NCBI GenBank assembly: GCA_004557855.1
Contig: SFFJ01000004.1
Coordinates: forward strand, 9,782-73,781
Length of the DNA stretch: 64,000 nucleotides
Direction: 5' to 3'
Origin: Oscillospiraceae bacterium
GTDB lineage: Bacteria > Bacillota > Clostridia > Oscillospirales > Ruminococcaceae
Of this stretch, positions 33,007-41,568 are shown one piece after another (position 1 is the stretch's first letter; each line of letters begins with the position of its first letter). A program made the translations under genes and the position numbers. Under the pieces are notes generated by a model. That model searched no databases. It was given only the letters and a program-made list of their open reading frames with translations, and had not been told where the DNA came from.

Positions 33007-33468
33007 TCAGGCCAGCGCGCGATCCACGGCGGTCACCTGCTGGGCCTCCCCTGCGGCATCCACCGTGTAAAAGGTCAGATATTCAAAGCGGGTCCACAGC
33101 CGGGGCAGCAGGTCGCTGCCGCCGCCGGGCATACCGGTCACCACATAGTGCGGCAGCTCCTCCCCCAAAAGCTGCACCAGGCTCTGCTCGGGGTTTTCGC
33201 TGTAATGCACCGTCATAATGGCGCCGGCATCCAGGCTGGTGCGGTACAGGTGCTCAATCGCCTCGGGGTCGGGGGTATTGCCGAACTGCGCGATATTCTG
33301 CACCTGCAATACGCACCCCAGCGTATCGGCCAGCTGCCGCCCGGCCAGAATGAGCCGGTCACAGCTGCGCTGATCGGTCACCAGCACCAGCACGGTGGGA
33401 CGTAGTTTTTGCGGTTTGCGGGTCGTCACCAAGTGAGTCAACGCTCCTTTGCTGTTTTCTGCTTCCAT
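33007..33468 (-). CDS. Universal stress protein-like domain protein
   Basis: A 153-aa protein. PTVLVLVTDQRSCDRLILAGRQLADTLGCVLQVQNIAQFG looks like the first half of a USP domain as found inside KdpD, and DAGAIMTVHYSENPEQSLVQLLGEELPHYVVTGMPGG looks like the second half with a modified nucleotide loop. The weak upstream site (TAGGA, about 9 nt before the ATG at 33468) leaves the start uncertain. It is divergent from rex and lies about 1.4 kb from the truncated KdpD-like kinase, which lacks exactly this domain. Confidence 0.7.
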   Translation of the reverse strand: MEAENSKGALTHLVTTRKPQKLRPTVLVLVTDQRSCDRLILAGRQLADTLGCVLQVQNIAQFGNTPDPEAIEHLYRTSLDAGAIMTVHYSENPEQSLVQLLGEELPHYVVTGMPGGGSDLLPRLWTRFEYLTFYTVDAAGEAQQVTAVDRALA

Positions 33469-33606
33469 TATAACAAATCCTACCGCAAAAAGATACGAAA
33501 GCGGGAAATCTTCACAAAATATTTTCAAATTTTTTCGCCCGTCCGGGGGCGTTCCGGCCGCCTGCGGCAAATGTTCCCGCAAATGCGCGGAACATTCGAT
33601 AAAAAG

Positions 33607-33635
33607 TTGACGAAATCCGCAAAAAGAGGTATCAT
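33607..33635 (+). promoter_or_regulatory. Promoter of rex
   Basis: TTGACG (33607-33612), 17 bp, TATCAT (33630-33635), about 59 nt before the ATG. Confidence 0.75.
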
Positions 33636-33693
33636 AAGGGTAAGCGGACGGCGAGAAAGCTCCCCGCCCGCAACAGATATGAGGTGAGCGAGC

Positions 33694-34350
33694 ATGAACG
33701 ATAAGACGGTTTCGATCTCGGTGATCCGGCGCCTGCCGCGGTATCACCGTTATTTGGGGATGCTGCTGAACGGCGGCGTGACCCGTATTTCCTCCAAGGA
33801 GCTGGCGGCGCAGATGAAGGTCACCGCCAGTCAGATCCGCCAGGATCTCAACTGCTTCGGGGGGTTCGGCCAGCAGGGCTACGGCTATAATGTCGAGCTG
33901 CTGTATAAGGAGATCGGCAACATTCTGGGCGTGGATAAAAAGATCCCGGCCATACTGGTGGGCAGCGGCACCCGCGGCCAAAGCCTGATCCGAGAGGACG
34001 ACCTGTTCCGTGACCGCGGCTTCGAGCTGGTGGGCGCCTTCGATAAGGCCCCGGAGAAGATCGGGATGACGCTGCCGAACGGGCTGACCGTCCGGGACGT
34101 GGCCACCCTGCCGGAATTCTGCGCCGAGCATCACCCCCATATGGCGGTGGTGTGCATCCCGCGGGACGCCGCCGAGGAGCTGGCCGAAACGCTGGTGGAT
34201 GCCGGCATCCGGTCGTTCTGGAACTTCTCCAGCTATGATTTCCGGCTGAAATACGAGGATCTGCCCTCGGTCAACGTCCATCTGGGCGATAGCCTTTTGA
34301 CCCTCTCCTATCTGGTGAACCACCCCAAGGGCGAGCCGCAGGAGGAATAA
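33694..34350 (+). CDS. rex: Redox-sensing transcriptional repressor Rex
   Basis: A 218-aa protein that represses fermentation genes and lets go of DNA when NADH/NAD+ rises. The N-terminal winged helix is SVIRRLPRYHRYLGMLLNGGV-RISSKELA-TASQIRQDLNCFGGFGQQGYGYNV, a near-signature for Rex. The Rossmann domain has LVGSGTRGQSL (GxGxxG kept although the usual form is GxGNLG), and WNFSSYDF near residue 174. GAGGTGAGC precedes the ATG. Its own promoter and terminator bracket it. The 4-hydroxybutyrate genes are plausible targets, but no clear Rex operator was found in front of them. Confidence 0.96.
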   Translation: MNDKTVSISVIRRLPRYHRYLGMLLNGGVTRISSKELAAQMKVTASQIRQDLNCFGGFGQQGYGYNVELLYKEIGNILGVDKKIPAILVGSGTRGQSLIREDDLFRDRGFELVGAFDKAPEKIGMTLPNGLTVRDVATLPEFCAEHHPHMAVVCIPRDAAEELAETLVDAGIRSFWNFSSYDFRLKYEDLPSVNVHLGDSLLTLSYLVNHPKGEPQEE

Positions 34351-34362
34351 CGGTACATACCA

Positions 34363-34389
34363 CCCCCGACCGCATGGCCGGGGGCTTTT
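34363..34389 (+). terminator. Terminator of rex
   Basis: CCCCCG...CCGGGGG hairpin followed by CTTTTC, 13 nt after the stop codon. Confidence 0.8.
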
Positions 34390-34422
34390 CCATGCCTGCG
34401 GGGTAGGGGAGCCCGCCCCATA

Positions 34423-34506
34423 CGGCCGCAGGCCGCCGCCCTCCGGGCGGCTCCGGCGAACTGCGTTCGCCGTCGGCGGTGCGCAGCACCGCCGGGCCTG
34501 CGGCCG
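34423..34506. repeat. Cloverleaf palindromic element, copy 7
   Basis: Outer stem CGGCCGCAGGCC/GGCCTGCGGCCG. Arms: GCCGCCC-TCC-GGGCGGC, a CCGGCGAAC-TGC-GTTCGCCG arm with small mismatches, and CGGTGC-GCA-GCACCG. Slightly degenerate compared with copies 1 and 8. Confidence 0.82.
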
Positions 34507-34637
34507 TCCTGCCCCCTGCACTTTCTCGTGGGGTAGAGGACGGCGCATTTCCCCGCCGTCCCGCCCCCCGCACACCCCCGGCGGTTTTTTCTTTGCCCGG
34601 GGCTTGGTGTATTGATACAGAAAAAATATGGGGGCTA

Positions 34638-34667
34638 TTGATATTTTGTATAGGTTTATGGTATGCT
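34638..34667 (+). promoter_or_regulatory. Candidate promoter of the lipoprotein cluster
   Basis: TTGATA (34638-34643), 18 bp, TATGCT (34662-34667) in an AT-rich stretch about 75 nt before the first ATG. Confidence 0.55.
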
Positions 34668-34741
34668 GTAAAATGTGGAAGGGGAGCGCCGTCCGCTGCG
34701 GCAAAGACCCCCTTATTCAAACATGAGAAGGAGAAACCGCC

Positions 34742-35620
34742 ATGAAACGTATCCTGCTGCTATTTTGTGTGACCATCCTGCTCATCGGGCTGCTGTGCGG
34801 CTGCGGCGGAGAGCCCGTCCACCCCATCGACCCGACCCCCGACCCGGGCGGCCCGACCCCCGGAACAGACGATCCCGGGACCTCGAGCGAGGTGCTGGAA
34901 CACATGTGGGAGCTGATCGGCTCCGAAAGCAAGGGGGCGGGGCTTGCGTTTATCGGCTACGTCCCGGAGGATTCGACCGAGGTGGATCTGCGTGCCTTCC
35001 TGTGGGAAAGCCCCTTCAGCTATGCCTATGATTTCCTGGTGGATGCCTCCCTCGTAATGACGGAGGGGCAGGAGTTTTACGCCATCCTGCCGCCCTGCAA
35101 GGCCGGTACCATCACCATCTGTTCTTCCGTCCTCAATGATGCGGGCGAATATATCGACGATTTTGAAAACCCCCTGTTCGTGGGTGAGCCCGGTGAACCG
35201 GTGCTGCTGCTGTGCAATATCAGCGAGATTTACAGCAACGTCATCATTACCGCCACCGACGGCGGCGGAGCGGTCCGGTTCCGTCCGTCCGTTTCGCTGG
35301 AAAACGGCCGCATTGACCACATCCCGGAGATCTACGATTTTACCATGTACGAATGGGAGCCGGGCGAACGGGACGTTGAGATCGCCACCGAGCTTTTGAG
35401 CGAGCTGGATGCGGTGAAAACCGCGCTGGCGCAGGGCATGAAGCTCATGTACACCGGCGACCGGCAGCTCATCGAGGGGCATACCTGCCTGCTGTTTGCG
35501 CTGGGCACCGACCATGGTGACCAATTCGTGCGGGAGCAGCTTTACGGCGTCTGCGATAACCTCATCTACATCCACGATGCCGAAAGCACCGAATGGAGCC
35601 CCGTGGGGGTGCCGGCGTAA
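34742..35620 (+). CDS. Lipoprotein of unknown function
   Basis: A 292-aa secreted lipoprotein. The signal peptide MKRILLLFCVTILLIGLLCGC ends with lipobox LLCGC (lipidated Cys 21), followed by a Pro/Asp-rich tether (HPIDPTPDPGGPTPG). The body has no recognised motif; it is mixed acidic and beta-strand-rich. The tether style resembles the lipoprotein at 52835-53569. First gene of a six-gene run on the same strand. GAAGGAG precedes the ATG. Confidence 0.8.
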   Translation: MKRILLLFCVTILLIGLLCGCGGEPVHPIDPTPDPGGPTPGTDDPGTSSEVLEHMWELIGSESKGAGLAFIGYVPEDSTEVDLRAFLWESPFSYAYDFLVDASLVMTEGQEFYAILPPCKAGTITICSSVLNDAGEYIDDFENPLFVGEPGEPVLLLCNISEIYSNVIITATDGGGAVRFRPSVSLENGRIDHIPEIYDFTMYEWEPGERDVEIATELLSELDAVKTALAQGMKLMYTGDRQLIEGHTCLLFALGTDHGDQFVREQLYGVCDNLIYIHDAESTEWSPVGVPA

Positions 35621-35662
35621 GGCCGGGGAAAATCCCGCCGCATGGCGAAGGGAGGGCCTGTG

Positions 35663-36172
35663 ATGGCGAAGGACGCCGAAAAGAGAAAGGATAAGCTCTA
35701 CAACGTGCTGGCGCTGCTTTTGATGGCGGCGCTGTTCGGCTGCGGGGTGTGGGGCGTTGTCGAAAGCAGAATTGCCAAACGGGACTATAAAAACTCCCCC
35801 GACGTCCGGCAGGTCAGCGCCGTTGTAAGCAGCTATAGGACCATCGAAAGCAAAGACGACGACGGCGACGTGATCAGCACCGAATATGAAGCGAAGCTCA
35901 TCTTCGAGGTGGACGGCCGAAGCTATACCGGCCGGGAGACCTATTACCGCGAGGTGGAAAACGGAGAGATCGTCACGGTGGAGGTGTACCAGACCCCCAA
36001 GGGGAGCTACAAGGTCGCCCCGGAGGGCAACCCCGTGGATTTTCTCCTTTACTGCATCGCCATCGTCGTGGGCGGCTTTCTCACCTTCGCCATGACCTGC
36101 GCCGTTTTGGGCAAAAGCCCGGAGGAGGTATTCCCCGAGGAGCAAAATAACGGGCGCCGCAGGCGCCGATAA
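35663..36172 (+). CDS. DUF3592-like membrane protein
   Basis: A 169-aa protein with two membrane helices, one at residues about 12-36 and one near 122-143. Between them is an extracytoplasmic domain with VRQVSAVVSSYR, YEAKLIFEVDGRSYTGRE and ENGEIVTVEVYQTPKGSY, the beta-rich pattern of DUF3592 proteins. GGGAGGG lies 6 nt before the ATG at 35663, so that start is preferred over the in-frame ATG at 35642. Function unknown; part of the lipoprotein cluster. Confidence 0.75.
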   Translation: MAKDAEKRKDKLYNVLALLLMAALFGCGVWGVVESRIAKRDYKNSPDVRQVSAVVSSYRTIESKDDDGDVISTEYEAKLIFEVDGRSYTGRETYYREVENGEIVTVEVYQTPKGSYKVAPEGNPVDFLLYCIAIVVGGFLTFAMTCAVLGKSPEEVFPEEQNNGRRRRR

Positions 36173-36184
36173 AGGGGGAAGCAG

Positions 36185-37489
36185 ATGAGCCTTTCAACTG
36201 CATTGTGGATCGCCGGGGCGGTCACCCTGCTGGTCACGGTATTGATCGGCGAAAAAATCATCGATTTGGATTTTTCCGGGCTGCAGCCCCAAAACCGCAA
36301 AAAGGCAAAGCGGGCAAGACTGCTGGCGGCGCGCGCCACCCCGCTGGAGGGGGTAAACCTGCGCCGGGAGATGAAAACAGCCTTCGAGGATATGCTGCTG
36401 CCCTTTGCCAAAACCGATAAAACCCTGCTCCCGCCCCGCATGGATAAGGCGTTCCGCCACAGCGCCCTGCGGCAGCTGGAACTGCTGGAGCGCCGGCAGC
36501 TCTGCCGGGAGATCCTTTTGACCGATGTGACCGCCGAGCCCGAAAATGACTTTATCCGCTGGAACGATGACGGCCGGGAGTGGCGGGAGGGCGTCCTGCA
36601 TGCCACCGCCCTGGAGCGTCTGGTCTCGTGGCATGACGGCCGGCCGGTCTATCAGCGCTACCGCAAAAATGCCTGCCTGCGGGTGCTGCAATCCCGGCAT
36701 ATCCGCACCTCCGACCGTGACGGGCAGAAAAAAAGCTACTACGCCAACCGGCTGAAGATCCATTGTCCCTCCTGCGGCGGGGCGGTGGAGCTGAACACCC
36801 AGCAGGTGGCTTGCCCCTACTGCGGTGCCGTTATCCGCAGCGACTTTTATGACTGGCAGACCGAGGACTTCGAGATCTACGAAAAGCCGGGCGCCAACCT
36901 GCAGCGGTTTTTGTACCTGCTGGCGGCCGGGGCGGTCCTGTTCCTTTGCGTGTTCCTCTGCCTTTACCTCATCCCGGATACCGAGATCTCCCTTTCGGCC
37001 GGGGTCGGCGCCGCCTGCCTTGTAGGGGTGATGGTGGTGATCCTCAACAGCTGCCGGGAGCATAAGCAGAATAAGCTGGCCGGGCAGATCGTCCGTTATT
37101 CCGAAAACTACCTCCGGGCCTGCATCAATGAAGCCCTTTACAAGGACAACACCGATGAAACCCTTTTGGATCACGGCATCGATACTGTCCTTTTGAAAAG
37201 CGTCCGCAATACCGGAAAGACCACCGAGCTTACCGCCGAGCTGCAGATCAGCGAGACCTATCTCCCGGCGGGCAAAAAGCCCTATACCACCCGGCAAAAG
37301 CGCACCGTTACCCTGCAGCGGGCCCGCCACCCGGAGCGCAGAAAAACCGACGGCGAATTCTTCACCGAAAAGGAGTGCCCCTCCTGCGGCGCCAATTTCA
37401 TCCCGGATGAAAACCACTGCTGCTCCTACTGCGGCTACGGCCTGCAGGTGAATAACGCAAAATGGGTGTTGGTATCCCCAAAGCAATAA
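36185..37489 (+). CDS. Membrane protein with two zinc ribbons
   Basis: A 434-aa protein. An N-terminal membrane helix (residues 4-24) precedes a long basic and acidic helical region. A zinc ribbon CPSCGG...CPYCGA lies near residues 196-218. Two membrane helices follow (FLYLLAAGAVLFLCVFLCLYLI and AGVGAACLVGVMVVIL), then a Tim44/import-inner-membrane-like region (QIVRYSENYLRACINEALYKDN). The C-terminal second ribbon is CPSCGAN...CSYCGYGLQ. The mixed layout is seen in uncharacterised Clostridia proteins. It has AAAGGGGG before the ATG. No function assigned. Confidence 0.75.
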   Translation: MSLSTALWIAGAVTLLVTVLIGEKIIDLDFSGLQPQNRKKAKRARLLAARATPLEGVNLRREMKTAFEDMLLPFAKTDKTLLPPRMDKAFRHSALRQLELLERRQLCREILLTDVTAEPENDFIRWNDDGREWREGVLHATALERLVSWHDGRPVYQRYRKNACLRVLQSRHIRTSDRDGQKKSYYANRLKIHCPSCGGAVELNTQQVACPYCGAVIRSDFYDWQTEDFEIYEKPGANLQRFLYLLAAGAVLFLCVFLCLYLIPDTEISLSAGVGAACLVGVMVVILNSCREHKQNKLAGQIVRYSENYLRACINEALYKDNTDETLLDHGIDTVLLKSVRNTGKTTELTAELQISETYLPAGKKPYTTRQKRTVTLQRARHPERRKTDGEFFTEKECPSCGANFIPDENHCCSYCGYGLQVNNAKWVLVSPKQ

Positions 37490-37504
37490 AGGGAGGGGAT
37501 AAAT

Positions 37505-38416
37505 ATGAATAAGAATAATAACCCCGCAGACAGTCGGCTGCCGCTGCGGGTCCTGCGAAAGGCGGTGTTACTTTTGGCGATCGTTACGGTATTTGCGGGG
37601 CTGTTCGGCTGCTCCGGCAAAGCAGAGCCGCCGGCCGGGGAGCTTACGGTGGTCTCTGCTGCCGGCGGCCGGATGAGCCGCACCGAATCCTATTCCTTTT
37701 CTGCCATCCGCAAGGACGGCGTGTGGATGTTTTCCACCCGGTGCTATGCCGACCGGGAAAAATTCTACGTCGAGCTGGAGGACTGCCCCATGACCGATGA
37801 GGAGGCCAAAGAGCTGCTGCGCATCGTGGCGGAGGAGGACCTCATCCATACGGTGCACAGCTTCCGCAAGCCGCTTCTGGCCCGCATCTTCCCCCCGCGG
37901 GATGCAGCGATGGATTCCACCCTGCTGCGCTTTGCGGACGGCACCGAATACGATGGGGAGGTGTCGATCGGCAGCGACCTCACCGCCTTTTTCTACCGCC
38001 TGGCGGAGCAGTACGGCAGGGAGGCGGCACAGGCCGAGATGGCAGCCGTCCGGGCACTTACCGTTTCCTGCAGCCATTCTTACATAAACGGAAGCTTCCA
38101 GTTCTCCATCAACAGGGAAACAACCGGCTGGGTCTTTTCCTGCCGGTGCTACCTGGATGTGGATGAGCAGGTGCAAAAGGATAACTGCCCCATCACCGAT
38201 GAGCAGGCCGCCGAGATTTTGCAGGTCGCGTGGGAGGAGGGGCTGCTGCACCGGGTAAGAGTCTACCAAAAGCCGACCGACGGCCTTTTTGCGCATGACG
38301 CCCCCGAATACAGCACCTTCTTCGCCTTTACCGACGGCAGCAGCGCCGGCGCCCCCATCGACCCCCGCGCCGAGGTGCGGTCGGCCTTTTACAACCTGGC
38401 GGAGCAGCTCCGCTGA
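37505..38416 (+). CDS. Lipoprotein with an internally duplicated domain
   Basis: A 303-aa lipoprotein: signal peptide and lipobox LFGCS near residue 36. Two similar halves follow. In the first, SYSFSAIRKDGVWMFSTRCY precedes CPMTDEEAKELLRIVAEEDL. In the second, SFQFSINRETTGWVFSCRCY precedes CPITDEQAAEILQVAWEEGL. Each repeat spans about 110-120 residues and ends with F.LAEQ(Y/L). The paired Cys could form a disulfide per repeat outside the cell. GGGAGGGG precedes the ATG. Function unknown. Confidence 0.78.
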   Translation: MNKNNNPADSRLPLRVLRKAVLLLAIVTVFAGLFGCSGKAEPPAGELTVVSAAGGRMSRTESYSFSAIRKDGVWMFSTRCYADREKFYVELEDCPMTDEEAKELLRIVAEEDLIHTVHSFRKPLLARIFPPRDAAMDSTLLRFADGTEYDGEVSIGSDLTAFFYRLAEQYGREAAQAEMAAVRALTVSCSHSYINGSFQFSINRETTGWVFSCRCYLDVDEQVQKDNCPITDEQAAEILQVAWEEGLLHRVRVYQKPTDGLFAHDAPEYSTFFAFTDGSSAGAPIDPRAEVRSAFYNLAEQLR

Positions 38417-38463
38417 CCTCAATTCAGTACCCATAAAAATTTTTCATAAAGGAGAGCAAACCC

Positions 38464-39033
38464 ATGAGTATTTTTGACCAGATGAAGAACACAGCCCAGC
38501 AGGCGGTCACCGCCGCAGCCCGTTCCGTCGGCAATAAGCGGGAGACCTTTACCTTCCAGTCGCTGCCGGAAAGCCTTGCCGAGATGCAGAAGCTGCCCGA
38601 GGCCAAAATGGAGACCCCGTTCCAGACGGCGGCCCTTACGGTTCTTGCCCTCTGCGCCTATTCGGCCGACCGCAGCATCGGCACCGAGATACTCAACTGG
38701 CTGCGCGGGCCCCGTCCCCTCAACGGCCATGACATCTCCTTCCTGAACGACCGCTTCCGTGACGGCAAGACCTATCTGCCCTTCACCTATTTTGCGGGCT
38801 CCACCCCGGAAAACAGCTACACCCCCACCAAGCCCTATACCATCACCATCGAAAGCAACCATGTTTCCGCCGAGGAGCAGGGCTATATGAAGCTCTTTAT
38901 CCCCTGCGGCGGCGCCGATGACCCCCGTCCCATCAAGCTGCGTCAGCGCGGCTCGGACGGCAAGTGGTTCCTGTGGGAGCAGTACCTGCTCACCGGCGTC
39001 CGCACCCCCAAATCCGAAGACCCGTGGGCGTAA
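38464..39033 (+). CDS. DUF6935-like cytoplasmic protein
   Basis: A 189-aa soluble protein. FTFQSLPESLAEMQKLPEAKMETPFQTAALTVLALCAY and INDRF-like FLNDRFRDGKTYLPFTYF-GSTPENSYTP are the conserved blocks of DUF6935 as I recall them. The C terminus LFIPCGGADDPRPIKLRQRGSDGKWFLWEQ is also typical. AAAGGAGAG precedes the ATG. Members are common in Clostridia, without known function. Confidence 0.8.
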   Translation: MSIFDQMKNTAQQAVTAAARSVGNKRETFTFQSLPESLAEMQKLPEAKMETPFQTAALTVLALCAYSADRSIGTEILNWLRGPRPLNGHDISFLNDRFRDGKTYLPFTYFAGSTPENSYTPTKPYTITIESNHVSAEEQGYMKLFIPCGGADDPRPIKLRQRGSDGKWFLWEQYLLTGVRTPKSEDPWA

Positions 39034-39050
39034 CAGGGAGGAAAAACAGT

Positions 39051-39464
39051 ATGGATATTTGCGGAATCTGGAAGGTTCGTGAGCTGCGGATGCCCACCCC
39101 GGAGGGCGTGAAGGTCTACTCCCCCGATGCCCTCCCCCCGGAGGACGACGAGCTGTATGACGACATCCTGCAGCAGCTGCAGCTCCGCACGGAATTTGCC
39201 GCAGACGGCACCGTGAGTACCCTTCTGGCCGTCCCGGAGGAGATGAGAGCGGAGGCAGCCCGGCAGGGCGTCACCGTCCGGGAGGACGGCTATGCCGTCG
39301 TGGACAGCACCACTTGGAAAGAGGAGGACGGCAGGTTTTACTATGATACCGGGATCACCGGTGAGGTCATGGGCGAGCCGACCGACCCCTTTATGGCGAT
39401 CGACGTCACCGAGGACGGCTGCCTGCTCTATCAAATGGGCATGATCCTGCTGGAGCGTGCCTGA
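39051..39464 (+). CDS. Hypothetical acidic protein
   Basis: A 137-aa acidic soluble protein beginning MDICGIWKVRELRMPTPEGV and ending MGMILLERA. The pattern IWKV...GTVSTLL...DGCLLYQMGMILLERA suggests a lipocalin-like or stress-response beta protein, but no family is assigned. GGGAGGA precedes the ATG. The last 28 bp, including the stop, are repeated twice downstream in a 120-bp tandem duplication. Confidence 0.7.
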   Translation: MDICGIWKVRELRMPTPEGVKVYSPDALPPEDDELYDDILQQLQLRTEFAADGTVSTLLAVPEEMRAEAARQGVTVREDGYAVVDSTTWKEEDGRFYYDTGITGEVMGEPTDPFMAIDVTEDGCLLYQMGMILLERA

Positions 39465-39720
39465 CCCCAAAATCGCATCACACAAAAAGCCCCCGAAATC
39501 GCATGATCTCGGGGGCTTTCCCATCCTGCTGCCCGCCGGGGGTTTCCCCATCCGGGCATGACGACCCTGCCGGAGCGTGCCTGACGAACCCGCCGCATCA
39601 CGCAAAAAAGCCCCCGAAATCGCATGATCTCGGGGGTTTTCCCATCCCACCGCCCGCCGGGGACTTTCCCCAACCCGGGCATGATCCTGCCGGAGCGTGC
39701 CTGACGAACCCGCCGGAGGG
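39437..39720 (+). repeat. 120-bp tandem duplication of a gene 3' end plus terminator
   Basis: The block GGGCATGA-N-CTG(C)-GGAGCGTGCCTGA recurs with stop codons at 39462, 39582 and 39702, exactly 120 bp apart. Each of the first two blocks is followed by the same terminator hairpin (GCCCCCGAAATCGCATGATCTCGGGGG). Between them lie CCCGCCGGGG motifs. Confidence 0.9.
39484..39520 (+). terminator. Terminator of the lipoprotein/DUF6935 cluster (first of two copies)
   Basis: AAAGCCCCCGA ... TCGGGGGCTTT, perfect 11-bp stem. A near-identical copy lies at 39604-39640. Confidence 0.9.
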
Positions 39721-39811
39721 AAAGATAGTGTGAAAGAAAACCGTCAGGGTTGTCTTTCGCGTTCCATCAGGGCAGATGCTCTTAAATCTGCAAAAAGGTA
39801 TGCGCTCCCCT

Positions 39812-39858
39812 CCGCACCAAAAAAGAACGCCCCATGGGGGCGTCCTTTTTTGGTGCGG
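39812..39858 (-). terminator. tRNA-Leu terminator whose stem mirrors the tRNA 3' end
   Basis: Arms of 22 nt (39812-39833 and 39837-39858) with one mismatch and a 3-nt loop. The tRNA-proximal arm contains the tRNA-Leu end GCGG...ACCA, so the transcript's CCA end can pair with sequence beyond the U-tract. Confidence 0.82.
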
Positions 39859-39934
39859 AAGATGGGACTTGAACCCACACGTCATGGACACACGCACCTC
39901 AAACGTGCCTGTCTGCCTATTCCAGCACTTCCGC
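39851..39934 (-). tRNA. tRNA-Leu (anticodon GAG)
   Basis: Acceptor GCGGAAG/CTTCCGC, anticodon stem CACGT/GCGTG with loop TTGAGGT (anticodon GAG), long variable arm as expected for Leu, T arm with TTCAAGT, discriminator A and encoded CCA. 84 nt. Confidence 0.93.
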
Positions 39935-40319
39935 ATAACCATTTGTAATTATACCATCAAAAAGCCGGTTGTCAAGTGCGATTTTACCGAAACCCGCCGC
40001 TATATTTTTTCAAAGCCGCCCCCGGCGGGAACGCCCGCCCCGCCACGATAACGGATGGTGATAAAAGAAACAAAAATACCGCATTATTTTTATCGATAAC
40101 AGGGGTTGACATCCCGGAACCATTACGAGGTGTTTTAGCGCCTTGTCAAAGGCTTTCCTCACTTTCAACACCCATTTAGTGGATATTCCGCCCGCAAACC
40201 CCCTTATTTTCCCCCTTTACCGCCCGCAAAAGGCCGAAATCGCACCGAAATGTTGAAAACTCGGTGGAAAGTGTGAAATACTTTCTGTATATCTTCCGGC
40301 GCCGCCCGGCGGTTAAGTG

Positions 40320-40348
40320 TTGCATTTTTCGGCCGGAAACGATATACT
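40320..40348 (+). promoter_or_regulatory. Promoter of rsmA
   Basis: TTGCAT (40320-40325), 17 bp, TATACT (40343-40348), 31 nt before the ATG. The gap from 39935 to 40319 shows no gene or repeat. Confidence 0.75.
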
Positions 40349-40378
40349 GACCGTAGATTTTTCGATAAGGAGGCCGCT

Positions 40379-41239
40379 ATGCCCACTCTCACCGACCCCG
40401 CCGTCATCAAGGAGCTGCTGCAGCGCCACGGGTTTTCCTTTTCCCGTGCCCTCGGCCAGAATTTCATCATCAACCCCGGCGTTTGCCCCCGCATGGCGGA
40501 GCTGGGCGGCGCCGCCCCCGGGGTAGGGGTGCTGGAGATCGGGCCGGGCTTCGGGGTGCTCACCGCGGAGCTGTGCCGCCGGGCCGAAAAGGTGGTGTCC
40601 ATCGAGCTGGATGACCGCCTGCCCCCCATTCTGGCCGAAACGCTGGCGGAATTCCGCAACGTCACCATTGTGCCGGGGGACGCCATGGAGCTGGACCTTG
40701 CCGCCCTCATCCGGGAGCATTTTGCCGGGATGCCGGTGGTGGTGTGCGCCAACCTGCCCTATTACATCACCTCGCCCATCATCATGCGGCTGCTGGAACA
40801 GCCCCTGCCCATCCGCGCCCTTACGGTGATGGTGCAAAAGGAGGCGGCGGTTCGCATTACGGCGGCGCCCGGCACCAGGGAATGCGGCGCCATCAGTGCG
40901 GCGGTGTGGTATTACAGCACCCCGCAGATGCTTTTTTCGGTGTCGCGCGGGTCGTTCCTGCCGGCCCCGGCGGTGGATAGCGCCGTCATCCGGCTGGATC
41001 TCCCGGAGGTGCTGCCGCCCGATACGCCCCCCAAGGAGGACTTTTTCCGGGTGGTGCGGGCCGGGTTCGGGCAGCGGCGCAAAACGCTGCTGAATGCCCT
41101 TTCCGCCGGCCTGTGCATGGAAAAGGACGGGGTAAGGCAGCTGCTGGCGGCGGCCGCCCTGCCGGAGACCACCCGGGCCGAGCAGGTGACGCTGGCGCAG
41201 TGGAAGGCGCTGGCGGCAGCCTACGGCAAAATGCAATAA
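40379..41239 (+). CDS. rsmA: 16S rRNA (adenine1518-N6/adenine1519-N6)-dimethyltransferase
   Basis: A 286-aa KsgA/RsmA enzyme that dimethylates two adenines in the 3' terminal helix of 16S rRNA late in 30S assembly. Motifs: GQNFIINPGV, SAM-binding LEIGPGFGVLT, the acidic VSIELDDRL, the catalytic NLPYYIT (N-L-P-Y form) near residue 124, and SRGSFLPAPAVDSAVIRL plus FGQRRKTLLNAL in the C-terminal domain. AAGGAGG precedes the ATG. Monocistronic. Confidence 0.96.
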   Translation: MPTLTDPAVIKELLQRHGFSFSRALGQNFIINPGVCPRMAELGGAAPGVGVLEIGPGFGVLTAELCRRAEKVVSIELDDRLPPILAETLAEFRNVTIVPGDAMELDLAALIREHFAGMPVVVCANLPYYITSPIIMRLLEQPLPIRALTVMVQKEAAVRITAAPGTRECGAISAAVWYYSTPQMLFSVSRGSFLPAPAVDSAVIRLDLPEVLPPDTPPKEDFFRVVRAGFGQRRKTLLNALSAGLCMEKDGVRQLLAAAALPETTRAEQVTLAQWKALAAAYGKMQ

Positions 41240-41312
41240 CACGGTTCCTGCCGGGCGGAAAGCGCAGCTGCTTTCGGCCCGGTTTTTGCAGGCTCCTGCA
41301 AGGGGCAGGGTA

Positions 41313-41395
41313 GGGCCGCAGGCCGCCCCGGCTCCGCCGGGGCCGGCGGGCTCCGCCCGCCGAAACCGTCCTTCGGACGGTTTGGCCTGCGGCCC
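41313..41395. repeat. Cloverleaf palindromic element, copy 8
   Basis: 83 bp, fully paired apart from loops. Outer stem GGGCCGCAGGCC/GGCCTGCGGCCC. Arms: GCCCCGGC-TCC-GCCGGGGC, CGGCGGGC-TCC-GCCCGCCG and AAACCGTCC-TTC-GGACGGTTT. This is the inverted arm order of copy 6. Confidence 0.9.
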
Positions 41396-41568
41396 TTTTG
41401 CCCCTTTCGCAAACCGTAAAAAAGCCGTTTTTCCCCCGCGCGCACGCCCGCACACGCAGGCAAGCCGACGCAAAGTACTGCTTATGGGACACTGCCCCTG
41501 CTAAAATGAAGCTGAAAAGCAGCCGCGGCCCCTTTTCCGGAGAGAGAACAGACCCCCCGCGGCCGGGA

